The position numbers were made by a program, and so were the translations under genes. From contig NZFT01000018.1 in NCBI GenBank assembly GCA_002690755.1, forward strand, positions 26,110 to 52,587: a stretch of 26,478 bases of DNA, read 5' to 3'. Below the pieces are notes generated by a model. It was not told the origin of the DNA and did no database searches. It was given only the letters and a program-made list of their open reading frames with translations. Numbering within the stretch: the stretch's first letter is position 1; the number at the start of each line of letters is the position of its first letter. Shown in pieces: positions 8,614-16,394 of the stretch. The DNA comes from Phycisphaerae bacterium (lineage in GTDB: Bacteria; Planctomycetota; Phycisphaerae; Phycisphaerales; SM1A02).

Positions 8614-9293
8614 GTGTCTCCCTTCACCGGGTCCCGGTATCGAGCCCAGGGATCCGGGCCGAAGTCGTATCGCTCGGGAAAATCGATGGAGTCGTCCGGC
8701 GGATCATCGAAGGCCCAGGCCAGCGCCGCGAGACGACGGATCGCCGATCTCATGCGGGCGTCCTCCAGATCCGCTGCCTCGGCCGGCGTGAGGTCCGGTG
8801 GAACCTGGAACCGGCGGACGATGGCCCAGTCCCGCCCGCCACGCTGCAGGGCGAGAATCTGGATCACTTCGTCGTCGCTTGGAACGAGCAGCCCGAGGTT
8901 GCCCTCGTAGTCCCCGACCGTCGGATCACCGAATCCGAGTTCATCGAGCCCTCGCCAGAGATCCTCGAGCTGGGATCGATAGAGATGCCGGGCCACGCCC
9001 GGGCGATCGTCGACCCGCAGGTCGGCCCCGACGTCGGCTCGAAGCACGCCGTCCGGCAGAATGATGGCCCGGGCGGGTCGGAACTGGACGGGCCAGTCCC
9101 CCGGGTCCCGCCGGATTCGCCGGCCGAGCTCCTCGCCCACCAGCACCGTCGCATCGATCACCGCATCCCCCGGAACCGCCCCCCCGGTCGACGACGGTGG
9201 CGAACTGCACGCTGCGGCCGCGAGAAACGGGAGCAACGCGGCCAGGCGTCGAAGGTGAAAGGTCGATCGAGATCTCGAACCGGAAAGCGACAT
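8610..9293 (-). CDS. Lipoprotein, function unknown (first of a coupled pair)
   Basis: This 227-residue protein starts at the ATG at 9291-9293. The N-terminus has arginines, a hydrophobic core and a good lipobox ending A-A-A-C at Cys29, so it should be lipidated and held at a membrane. The mature part has no recognised motif. It contains LPDGVLRADVG, RSQLEDLWRGLDELGF and a later W-A-I-V-R-R-F strand, then a helical C-terminus ending in a proline/aspartate-rich segment. Its TGA overlaps the GTG start of the next lipoprotein, so the two are very probably made together. It is divergent from pheT, with 65 bases between the starts. Confidence 0.75.
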   Translation of the reverse strand: MSLSGSRSRSTFHLRRLAALLPFLAAAACSSPPSSTGGAVPGDAVIDATVLVGEELGRRIRRDPGDWPVQFRPARAIILPDGVLRADVGADLRVDDRPGVARHLYRSQLEDLWRGLDELGFGDPTVGDYEGNLGLLVPSDDEVIQILALQRGGRDWAIVRRFQVPPDLTPAEAADLEDARMRSAIRRLAALAWAFDDPPDDSIDFPERYDFGPDPWARYRDPVKGDT

Positions 9294-9358
9294 GCACGGA
9301 AAGTAGCAGGCCCGTTCGAGGCCCGCCGGGATCCTCGACGGGGTACCCTCCTCGAATC

Positions 9359-11425
9359 ATGCGAACGAGCATCAACTGGCTGAACGACTATCTCGACCCC
9401 CCGCTGGACGCGGCCGCCCAGGCCGACCTCCTGACCGCGGCCGGATTCCCCTTCGACGGGGAGGACATCGCCGAGAACGGCGAGCCGTGGCAGGAGATCG
9501 AGACCACGAGCAACCGGGGCGACTGCCTCTGCCATCTCGGCCTCGCCCGGGAAGCCGCGTTGCTCGGCGGTTCGAGTCTCAAGGCGCCGACGTCGGACCT
9601 TCCGTCGGGCGGGCCACCGGTCGCCGACGTCGTCGAGATCCGCAATCTCGATCCCGACCGCTGTCCGCTCTACACCGCCCGGGTGATTCGCGGCGTGAAG
9701 GTCGGACCGAGTCCGGACTGGCTGCAACGCCGTCTTGTCGCGATCGGGCTCGTCCCTCGAAACAATCTCGTCGACGCCACGAACTTCGTGCTCTTCGAAT
9801 ACGGACAGCCCACCCACGTCTTCGACCTCGCGACCGTTCGCGGCGGCCGGATCGAGATCCGTCCCGCCCGCGACGCCGAACCCTTCCTCCCGATCGGCGA
9901 GGATGCGAAGCCGCTCGAACTCACGAGCGACGATCTGGTGATCGCGGACGCGGAGCGGGCGATCGCGATGGCCGGCGTGAAGGGTGGGGCCGAGACCGCC
10001 GTCTCCGAATCCACCACCGACATCCTCGTGGAGGCCGCGACCTTCGATCCCGTCTCCGTTCGAAACACGGCCCGCCGTCATCGCACCGCGAGTGATTCGT
10101 CCTATCGGTTCGAGCGAGGCGTGCACCCCGCCGAGATCGCGGCCGCCGCGGACCGCCTGGTCGCCCTCATCCTCGAGCTCGCGGGCGGTGAACTCTGTGA
10201 CGGCGTCGTCGCGGACGGTCGCCCGATCCCCGGGCCCCGGTTGGTCGCCATGCGGCCCGCGCGGTGTCGCGCGGTGCTGGGGATCGAGATCTCCGACGAG
10301 GAGATCCATCGACTCTTCGTGGGCCTCGGATTCGATCCGAAGGTCGACGGCAATCGCATCGAATGCACGATTCCGCCCCGGCGAATCGATCTCGAACGCG
10401 AGGCGGATCTGGTCGAGGAGATCGCGCGCACCCACGGGCTCGACGCCCTGCCGGTCGCGGAGACGATCCGGATCCGGGCGGTTCCACCCCGACCGGAAGA
10501 CGAGGGACTCGGCGCGATTCGCAACATGCTCGTGGGCCTCGGTTTCCATGAGACGGTGACCCACACCCTGATCGCCGCGGACGCCGCGGCCGCGTTCCTC
10601 ACCGCCGACCGGGGCGTGCTGGAGGTCGAGGACGACCGCGCGGGTGGTGAGCCGGTGCTCCGCCCGAGTCTCGTCCCCAGCCTGCTTCGAGTCGCGGCGC
10701 ACAACCACGACCTCGGCACCACGGAGGTGCGACTCTTCGAGACCGCGTCGGTGTTCGATCAGCACGGAGGCGTGCATCGTGAACGCCGACTCCTCGGTCT
10801 CGTGGTCGATCCCCCCGCCGGCGTCGACGCCCGGGACCGCACCGCGGAAGGGCAGGCCGCCTTCGCGACGCTCCGCACCGTGGTGGATCGCATCGCCCGA
10901 ATCGTCGGTGCCGAAAGGATCCACGTCGATCCGGAGACCGCCTTCGCCGGATGCGAAGCGTCCGCCGCCATCCACCTCGACGGAGAGGCCGTCGGTTCGA
11001 TCGGCGTGGTGGACGCGAAGACCGCCGCTCGATTCGGTCACGACCGCGCCGTCGTCGCCGCGGAGATCGAGCTCGCCCCCGCGGGACTCGCCGCCGCACT
11101 CGCCACCTGGCCTCCCGAGAGCGTGGCGGAAACGCTGCCTGCGTTCCCCGCCATCGACCGCGACCTGACGGTCCTCGTCGAGGAGGCGGTGCGATGGGCC
11201 GACATGGAGGCCGCGATCGACTCGAATCGTCCGGCGTCCCTCGAGGCCATCGAATTCGTCACGGTGTTCCGTGGTCGCAACCTCCCCACCGGCCGCAAGG
11301 CGGTCACCCTGCGGTTGCGCTTCCGCGTGACGGATCGAACGCTTCGGCACGACGAGATCGATCCGGAGATCGCAACGATCACCGCGTCCCTCGGCACCGG
11401 AGTCGGCGGCGAGATACGCCAATGA
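9359..11425 (+). CDS. pheT: Phenylalanine-tRNA ligase beta subunit, short form without the tRNA-binding domain
   Basis: This subunit, with PheS, charges tRNA-Phe. The ATG at 9359-9361 starts MRTSINWLNDYLD, the classic PheT N-terminus. The sequence then passes within about 35 residues to TTSNRGDCLCHLGLARE, so the roughly 100-residue OB-fold tRNA-binding insert of the standard 800-residue form is absent. The product is 688 residues. The B3/B4 editing domain is shown by VPRNNLVDATNF (about 132-143) and YGQPTHVFD (about 147-155). The B5 domain begins near 295. The C-terminal ferredoxin-fold anticodon-binding domain runs from about FPAIDRDL (595) to the end, so the gene is complete. PheS is not adjacent; the upstream neighbour is divergent. 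The stop overlaps the next start (ATGA). Confidence 0.93.
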   Translation: MRTSINWLNDYLDPPLDAAAQADLLTAAGFPFDGEDIAENGEPWQEIETTSNRGDCLCHLGLAREAALLGGSSLKAPTSDLPSGGPPVADVVEIRNLDPDRCPLYTARVIRGVKVGPSPDWLQRRLVAIGLVPRNNLVDATNFVLFEYGQPTHVFDLATVRGGRIEIRPARDAEPFLPIGEDAKPLELTSDDLVIADAERAIAMAGVKGGAETAVSESTTDILVEAATFDPVSVRNTARRHRTASDSSYRFERGVHPAEIAAAADRLVALILELAGGELCDGVVADGRPIPGPRLVAMRPARCRAVLGIEISDEEIHRLFVGLGFDPKVDGNRIECTIPPRRIDLEREADLVEEIARTHGLDALPVAETIRIRAVPPRPEDEGLGAIRNMLVGLGFHETVTHTLIAADAAAAFLTADRGVLEVEDDRAGGEPVLRPSLVPSLLRVAAHNHDLGTTEVRLFETASVFDQHGGVHRERRLLGLVVDPPAGVDARDRTAEGQAAFATLRTVVDRIARIVGAERIHVDPETAFAGCEASAAIHLDGEAVGSIGVVDAKTAARFGHDRAVVAAEIELAPAGLAAALATWPPESVAETLPAFPAIDRDLTVLVEEAVRWADMEAAIDSNRPASLEAIEFVTVFRGRNLPTGRKAVTLRLRFRVTDRTLRHDEIDPEIATITASLGTGVGGEIRQ

Positions 11426-12081
11426 CCGAACCGTCCACCCACTTCGCCGACTCGACGCTGGGCGCCTTCACCGAAGCCCTCGCGTCGCGACGCTCGGTCC
11501 CCGGCGGTGGCGCCGCGGCGGGTTCGATCCTCGCGCATGCGGCCGGGCTGGCGGAGATGGTGATCGCCTTCAGCCACGGGAAGAAGAAGTTCGCGGCGTT
11601 CGAGTCGGTCCTCGCCGACGCCGCGGGACGCCTCCGCGGGATCCGCGAGAGGGGGCTCGAACTCGCCGATCAGGACGCCCGGGCCTTCGAGTCCCTGGCG
11701 GCCCTCTGGCCACTCGACACCGACGACCCCCGGCGTCTGGCGGCCTGGCCGACGGCGGTCGAGGATGCGATCGAAGCCCCGTACCGACTGGTCATCAACG
11801 CGGCGGAGACCGTCGATCTCGCGGCTCGACTCGTCGGCCGCTCCAGCCGAATGCTTCGAAGCGACCTCGCGATCGCGGGTCGGCTCGCGGCGGTCGCCGC
11901 CGAAGCAGGCCGTTGGAACGTCGACATGAATCTCGATTCACTTCGCGGACTCGACCAGGGCACGGCCCGCGCCCTGGCGATCGAGTCCGAAGTCGATGCG
12001 GCCGTCGATCGTGCCGTGACCACCGCGAATCGAATCGATGAAGCCTGTCGCCTCGGTGGCGACCGGCCGATCACCGAGTGA
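11422..12081 (+). CDS. Cyclodeaminase/cyclohydrolase family protein (FTCD C-terminal-like)
   Basis: This 219-residue all-helical protein resembles the stand-alone cyclodeaminase domain of formiminotransferase-cyclodeaminase and the FchA methenyl-tetrahydrofolate cyclohydrolases. The signature is at the N-terminus: SVPGGGAAAG (25-34), followed by a helix with AGLAEMV and a lysine-rich HGKKKF, which in the family line the folate site. Activity in one-carbon metabolism (5,10-methenyl-THF to 10-formyl-THF, or formimino-THF deamination) is inferred from the family. The ATG at 11422 overlaps the pheT stop, so it is translationally coupled to an aminoacyl-tRNA synthetase subunit, with no obvious functional link. 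Its own stop overlaps a GTG of the following small gene. Confidence 0.82.
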   Translation: MTEPSTHFADSTLGAFTEALASRRSVPGGGAAAGSILAHAAGLAEMVIAFSHGKKKFAAFESVLADAAGRLRGIRERGLELADQDARAFESLAALWPLDTDDPRRLAAWPTAVEDAIEAPYRLVINAAETVDLAARLVGRSSRMLRSDLAIAGRLAAVAAEAGRWNVDMNLDSLRGLDQGTARALAIESEVDAAVDRAVTTANRIDEACRLGGDRPITE

Positions 12082-12104
12082 CGAGCGTTTCCGAGGACGA
12101 CGCC

Positions 12105-12353
12105 ATGGCGGATTCCCGAGACCGGATCGAAATCGACGGACTCCACCAGACCGGCGCGCCGCCGCGAAGGCCGGCGGCGCCGTCCGGAGGCCGCTTCATC
12201 ATGATCTGGTTCAAGTGCTGCCACCGATACGGACGCCTGACCCGGAACGCCGCGGAAACCCGGTACGAAGGGCGTTGCCCCGGATGCGGCGGCCGCGTCT
12301 CGGCGGGGATCGGAACCGACGGCACCAACCGCAGGATGTTCGAGGCACGCTGA
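12105..12353 (+). CDS. Small zinc-ribbon protein
   Basis: The 82-residue product has a disordered, proline-rich first third and then a compact Cys cluster: F-K-C-C-H at 36-40 and C-P-G-C at 58-61. This should bind one zinc. It is followed by a conserved-looking G-I-G-T-D-G-T-N-x-R-M-F end. The ATG at 12105 is chosen because GAGGA sits seven bases upstream. A GTG at 12078 overlapping the preceding stop would add nine residues. The gene is third in the pheT run, after the cyclohydrolase-family gene. I do not recognise a defined function; a nucleic-acid or protein-binding adaptor is possible. Confidence 0.72.
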   Translation: MADSRDRIEIDGLHQTGAPPRRPAAPSGGRFIMIWFKCCHRYGRLTRNAAETRYEGRCPGCGGRVSAGIGTDGTNRRMFEAR

Positions 12354-12421
12354 CCGTCGTCGCCGCCGATGCCGGTTCCCCCGCACGACCTTCGCATCTT
12401 CATCGGATAGGGTGTCCGTCG

Positions 12422-13321
12422 ATGGAACTCCTCGTCCTGTTCGGCGTCGCGGCCCTCCTCACGATCACCCTCATCGTCGTGGCGACCATGCGCGAAGCCC
12501 TTCGTCCCCGTCGTAGAACCGCCGGCTGGGCGCTCGCCCGCGGCATGCCGTCCGATCCGGGTGAGGTCGACGTTCCGTTCTCCGAATGGACCCTCGATCG
12601 TCCGGGCGATGTCCGGCTTCCGGTGTGGGACGTCCCCGGCCTCCGGGCCCACGGGCCGGTGCTGATCCTCGTTCACGGATGGGGACGCTCCCGGCTGACC
12701 TGGCTCCCTCACCTGGGCGACTGGCGTCGCCGCGGCTCGCGGATCGTGATGATCGATCTTCGTGGTCACGGGGACGCGGAACCCGACGGCGCCGGCCTCG
12801 GCGACACCGACGTCGACGATCTGACCGCGCTCCTGTCGCGGCTCGACGCCCCGCCGGAGACCGCGGTGGTGGTGGTCGGTCGAAGCCTGGGCGCCACCGT
12901 GGCGATCCTCGCCGCCGCCGCCTCGGATCGCATCGACGGTGTCGTCGCGATCGCGCCCTACGAGACGCTCCGGGTGCCGCTGCGGCAGCGACTGTGGCTG
13001 CGCGGCCTCCCCGCGACGCCGATCGCCTGGCTCGCGGTGCAGGGCCTCCGTCTGGTCGGCCGACGGCCGCGCTCGACGCGAGCCGCCGCGGCCCGGACCA
13101 CCGTGCCGACACTGGTGGTCCTCGGGGACCACGATCCGATCAGTCCCGTCGCCGACGGCGTCGCGATCGGTGACGCGGCCCCCGAAGGACGCGTCGAAGT
13201 GGTCCGCGGTGCGGGCCATGGAAACCACTGGGCCCTCGAACCCGCACGGCTCGACGCCGCGGTCGATTCGCTGATCGCGTCGTGCGAACGCGCTCCGGCC
13301 ACCGCGCCCTCGCCATCATGA
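12422..13321 (+). CDS. Membrane-anchored alpha/beta hydrolase
   Basis: This 299-residue protein has an N-terminal transmembrane helix (about 2-21) followed by a standard alpha/beta-hydrolase fold. The oxyanion-hole HGWG is at 85-88, the nucleophile elbow GRSLG at 153-157 (Ser155), the acid in GDHDP at 235-239 (probably Asp238) and the histidine in GAGHG at 263-267 (His266). The full triad suggests an active esterase, lipase or peptidase; the substrate cannot be read from sequence. It starts at the ATG at 12422, 68 bases after the zinc-ribbon gene on the same strand. The stop overlaps the edge of the terminator hairpin of the opposed gene. Confidence 0.82.
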   Translation: MELLVLFGVAALLTITLIVVATMREALRPRRRTAGWALARGMPSDPGEVDVPFSEWTLDRPGDVRLPVWDVPGLRAHGPVLILVHGWGRSRLTWLPHLGDWRRRGSRIVMIDLRGHGDAEPDGAGLGDTDVDDLTALLSRLDAPPETAVVVVGRSLGATVAILAAAASDRIDGVVAIAPYETLRVPLRQRLWLRGLPATPIAWLAVQGLRLVGRRPRSTRAAAARTTVPTLVVLGDHDPISPVADGVAIGDAAPEGRVEVVRGAGHGNHWALEPARLDAAVDSLIASCERAPATAPSPS

Positions 13322-13351
13322 AAACGACGCCCCGCCGTGAGGCGGAGCGTC
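13321..13351 (-). terminator. Rho-independent terminator of the 13390-15168 gene
   Basis: On the minus strand an 11-position stem (13326-13336 with 13341-13351, one C/A mismatch, four-base loop GTGA) is followed by GTTTT. It lies 39 bases beyond the gene's stop. The other strand lacks a T-run, so it is read as a minus-strand terminator, though the hairpin may also stop the converging hydrolase message. Confidence 0.7.
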
Positions 13352-13389
13352 GATGTTCGTTCACCGTGAAGCGTCTCGACACGGGGGAA

Positions 13390-15168
13390 TCAGCCGCCGA
13401 CGTTCACGGGCGGAAGGAACCACTGTCGATAGACCCAACCGGCATCGTCCGCGGAGAAGCTCCAGACCGAGGGGCCGGCGTAGCGGGAGAGCTCACGAGG
13501 CGTCATGGTCTCCATCAGGTCGGCCACGCCGTCCATGAGGGCACCGCCGTCGATCGGCATTTCCGGGGCGAACTCGTCCTGCTCGCCCAGCATCGCCATC
13601 ATCCCGTCGAAGTTCTCGCGGCTCGCGGCGTACTGTTCGACGGTGTCAACGTAACCCCAACCGACCACGTCGCCCTTCGGCATGAGGCCGATCGCGTCGT
13701 TGAAGCGACCGAACTCCGCGATCGGCTGGTCGGCGGCGTCGGCGTTGAGGCCACGAACGACCTGCTTCACGCCGTCCGCTTCGCCGAGCAGGAGCCAGTT
13801 GCCCGCGATGCAGGCGCTGGGGCCGTCGTCCGGACCGGTCCAGAGCGTCTCGCCGAGGAAGTCACGAGGCTGCATCTCCATGCCGGGTCCGAACATCGCG
13901 AGCATGTTCTGGACCTTGCCGGGCGCGGAGGTCGGGATGAGGACCGTGCTCCCGGTCTTCAAGGTCATGACGTGCATCGCGGGTCCGAGCGACTCGAACG
14001 CGGGCGACAGCATCGGCCCGAACTGCTCGAGCATCATGTCGGCTTCCTCGCCGCCCATCGGGATGGCCGCGGAGATCTGGTCCGCGAGCGGCATGAGGCC
14101 GGCGAAGTCGACGTTCATCCGACCGTAGGCGATCGCGTCCTCGCCGATGACCTTCGGCGGCCGCGATCCGAGGCCGTCCTGATTCCGCATCAGTCCGAGC
14201 AGGCCGGTCTTGTCACCCGGCATGAGGATCGAAGCGGACAGCACCATCGAAGCGGTGCCGGGATCCTCGGGGATCTCGAGCCCGAAGCCATAGCCACGGA
14301 CGTCGCCGAACATCTCGCCGATCATCGGCTCGACCATGCCGAGCGGCCCCATGAACATCGGGGCGAGGAGATCTTGGAGGGGTCCGGTCCGCAGCAGCAC
14401 GTAGGCCTCGGGATCTCCGAGCTGACGCATCGACGTCCGCCAGTCATCGGTGCCCGCGAGGACCTTCGCGTCGTCGCCGTCGAAGATCGCGAGCGCGTCG
14501 TCGATCGCGAGCAGGTCGTTCGCCATCAGCATCCGGCCGCCGTCCTTGACCATGTACATGGTGTCGAGATCCGGCGCCATCTCCGAGGGATCCCCGAACA
14601 TCATCATCATGTCGTCCATGTCACCGAAGTCGTCGGCCGGATCGTCATCCTCCGAGATCTGCTCGAGGATCATGACCTCCCGACCACGGATCTCCTTGGA
14701 GTCGAGATCGATCGAGTCGGACTTCCGCCACGTCTCCATCAACGATTCCATCATGCGACCGTTGGCGTCGGCCTCGGCACCCCAGTCCCCGTAGCCGAGG
14801 ACGAAGGCGCGGGACTGCCCGGTCTCCTCGTCGAGATCGGTGTAGACCGCGAAACCGAGGTTCGTGGGCCACTTCATGCCTTCGAGATCGATGCCGTCGG
14901 CCGCGAACTCGGACGTGACGTCCTGAAGCACCTCGCCGAACGACTCCGCGATCGAGCCCTGGACCGCGTCGGTCCGCCAGAGGGCACCAAGCGGATTGTT
15001 CTCGAACCTACCGCACATTTCACCGGTTCCGTCGCCGCCGATGATGAAGATCGTTCCTTCCGGCGCGAGATCGGCGATCGTGAAGTCCTCCGCGGCGTGG
15101 GCGAGCGACGCCCCCGCGGGGATCAGCAAGGTGGCGAAGAGCAGGCTGGTGTGACGTCGGCGTTTCAT
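13390..15168 (-). CDS. Large secreted protein, family not recognised
   Basis: This is a 592-residue exported protein. It has a clear signal peptide (MKRRRHTSLLF..., cleavage probably after AHA at about residue 25) and no later membrane helix. The mature protein is rich in Asp, Gly and Met. An extreme acidic/methionine stretch lies at about 173-215, including MDDMMMM (184-190). The rest looks like alternating strands and amphipathic helices with repeated 'G-Y/W-G' turns, and has a paired look (LGYGDWG, YGFGLEI, VGWGYVD) that may reflect internal repeats. I see no catalytic motif. The ATG at 15166-15168 has GGAAG seven bases upstream. It is the second gene after the DegP-like protease on the same strand (91 bases apart) and has its own terminator. 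Confidence 0.75.
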   Translation of the reverse strand: MKRRRHTSLLFATLLIPAGASLAHAAEDFTIADLAPEGTIFIIGGDGTGEMCGRFENNPLGALWRTDAVQGSIAESFGEVLQDVTSEFAADGIDLEGMKWPTNLGFAVYTDLDEETGQSRAFVLGYGDWGAEADANGRMMESLMETWRKSDSIDLDSKEIRGREVMILEQISEDDDPADDFGDMDDMMMMFGDPSEMAPDLDTMYMVKDGGRMLMANDLLAIDDALAIFDGDDAKVLAGTDDWRTSMRQLGDPEAYVLLRTGPLQDLLAPMFMGPLGMVEPMIGEMFGDVRGYGFGLEIPEDPGTASMVLSASILMPGDKTGLLGLMRNQDGLGSRPPKVIGEDAIAYGRMNVDFAGLMPLADQISAAIPMGGEEADMMLEQFGPMLSPAFESLGPAMHVMTLKTGSTVLIPTSAPGKVQNMLAMFGPGMEMQPRDFLGETLWTGPDDGPSACIAGNWLLLGEADGVKQVVRGLNADAADQPIAEFGRFNDAIGLMPKGDVVGWGYVDTVEQYAASRENFDGMMAMLGEQDEFAPEMPIDGGALMDGVADLMETMTPRELSRYAGPSVWSFSADDAGWVYRQWFLPPVNVGG

Positions 15169-15211
15169 GTCTGGCTTCCGGTGTGGATGGCGAAGGATTC
15201 GATGGTGATGA

Positions 15212-15240
15212 TTCGTCCGGTGCTTGATTGGCCGGACGAA
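15212..15240. repeat. Nine-base perfect inverted repeat between protease and secreted-protein genes
   Basis: TTCGTCCGG at 15212-15220 is exactly complementary to CCGGACGAA at 15232-15240, with an 11-base loop. It fills part of the 91-base gap after the protease stop. There is no T-run, so it may be an mRNA-stabilising or attenuating hairpin between two co-directional genes, or an operator. Confidence 0.4.
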
Positions 15241-15259
15241 GGTGGGGATTTCGGGCCGT

Positions 15260-16264
15260 TCAGGATCCGGCGGTGTCGTCGTCGAGGATCGCGGGCCCCC
15301 CCGGGAGTCGACGCGTCGGAGGTTCGTGGTAGATGTGCCCGCTGTTCGGGTTGGAACGGTCGTAGGTGAACGCCTCGCGGTTGCGGACGAAGTCCTTGAC
15401 GTAGCGGGCCGGGATCGCGAATCCGAGCGCTTCGCCGCCGACGATCCCCATGTTGGTAATGCCGATGACCTCGCCGCGGGTGTTGAAGAGCGGTCCGCCG
15501 CTGTTTCCGGGATTGATCGGCGTGTCGGTCTGGACGTAGGTGAGTCCGCTGAAGTTTCGCTGGGTCGTGGAGATCACGCCCTGGGTCAGGGTCCGTTCGA
15601 GGCCGAGCGGGTTACCGATGGCGAAGACCGGCTGGCCGATGTCGAGCTTCTCCGCGCCCTGGACCGGTGCGAAGAGAAACGGCTCGTCCTTGGGATTGGT
15701 GATGCGGATCAGGGCCAGGTCCAGGTGATTGTTGACCGCGACCAGTTCGACGTCGTCGATGTCGGTCCGCTTCAGCGTCCCGTCCGGCTGCAGGAACCAG
15801 ACCGTCGCCCGCAACGCCGTCTCCTTCTGGACGACGTGGGCGTTGGTGATGGCGTAGCCGTTGGGAGAGATGATCACACCCGATCCCAGGCCGCTCGGCG
15901 TCGACACCTTGATCACCGCGGGGCCGAGGATCTTCGCGTGCTCCTTGGGGCTCAGCTCGATCGGGTCGACCGCGACGGAGAAGAGCGTGCCGGAGTCCAC
16001 GGCGCGGATCTCCTTCCCGCCACCCGAGACGATCTCCTCGACCTGGTCGAGATCGAAACTGACCACGGTCGGGCCAACGTCGATCCAGACCGACCGGTCG
16101 TCGCGCTTGACGATCGAGCCACGGACCTCTCCGCCGTCCTTCAGACGGACGACGTCGCCCCGTTCGGCGGCCATGGTCGCCATGGCGGACGTGACGGACG
16201 CGAACGCCGCGAAAGAAGCGAAGGCGATCATCACGAGCATGAACCGAACGATCTTGCTGGGCAT
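15260..16264 (-). CDS. Trypsin-like serine protease (DegP/HtrA-type catalytic domain, no PDZ)
   Basis: This 334-residue exported protease has an N-terminal signal or anchor helix (about 8-32). A small beta-rich region (about 37-80) begins VVRLKDGGEVRGSI. The S1C protease domain follows, with His143 in TNAHVV, Asp182 in HLDLAL and Ser255 in NPGNSGGP, so the triad is intact. The C-terminus ends shortly after the protease fold with a proline-rich tail and no PDZ domain, unlike DegP or DegS. It probably cleaves periplasmic or envelope proteins. The ATG at 16262-16264 has a good AAGGAG site eight bases upstream, one of the clearest in the window. The unrecognised secreted protein lies directly downstream on the same strand. 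Confidence 0.9.
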   Translation of the reverse strand: MPSKIVRFMLVMIAFASFAAFASVTSAMATMAAERGDVVRLKDGGEVRGSIVKRDDRSVWIDVGPTVVSFDLDQVEEIVSGGGKEIRAVDSGTLFSVAVDPIELSPKEHAKILGPAVIKVSTPSGLGSGVIISPNGYAITNAHVVQKETALRATVWFLQPDGTLKRTDIDDVELVAVNNHLDLALIRITNPKDEPFLFAPVQGAEKLDIGQPVFAIGNPLGLERTLTQGVISTTQRNFSGLTYVQTDTPINPGNSGGPLFNTRGEVIGITNMGIVGGEALGFAIPARYVKDFVRNREAFTYDRSNPNSGHIYHEPPTRRLPGGPAILDDDTAGS

Positions 16265-16287
16265 TCGAAGACTCCTTGTTCAGGACG

Positions 16288-16297
16288 GGTACTATAA
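16288..16297 (-). promoter_or_regulatory. Possible -10 element for the serine protease gene
   Basis: The minus strand reads GTTTATAGTA here, about 25 bases upstream of the protease ATG, in an otherwise GC-rich gap of 130 bases. It is a fair -10 match, but no convincing -35 lies at the right distance. Confidence 0.3.
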
Positions 16298-16394
16298 ACC
16301 GCTCGCACGCTTTCATCCGGATTTTTCAGTCTCGCGGTGATGCCCCGCGTGTGCCCTTCCGTGCTCCGCCCCTCCCTCCCGAGGCCCTCGACCC

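Noticed and set aside
9158..11422. A 754-residue minus-strand open frame opposite pheT
   Set aside because: Composition is dominated by G, R, D, E and H with no motif. It is the mirror of pheT codon bias.
13282..15369. A 695-residue plus-strand open frame opposite the large secreted protein
   Set aside because: The minus strand has a signal peptide, ribosome site and terminator. The plus frame has none and is low-complexity.
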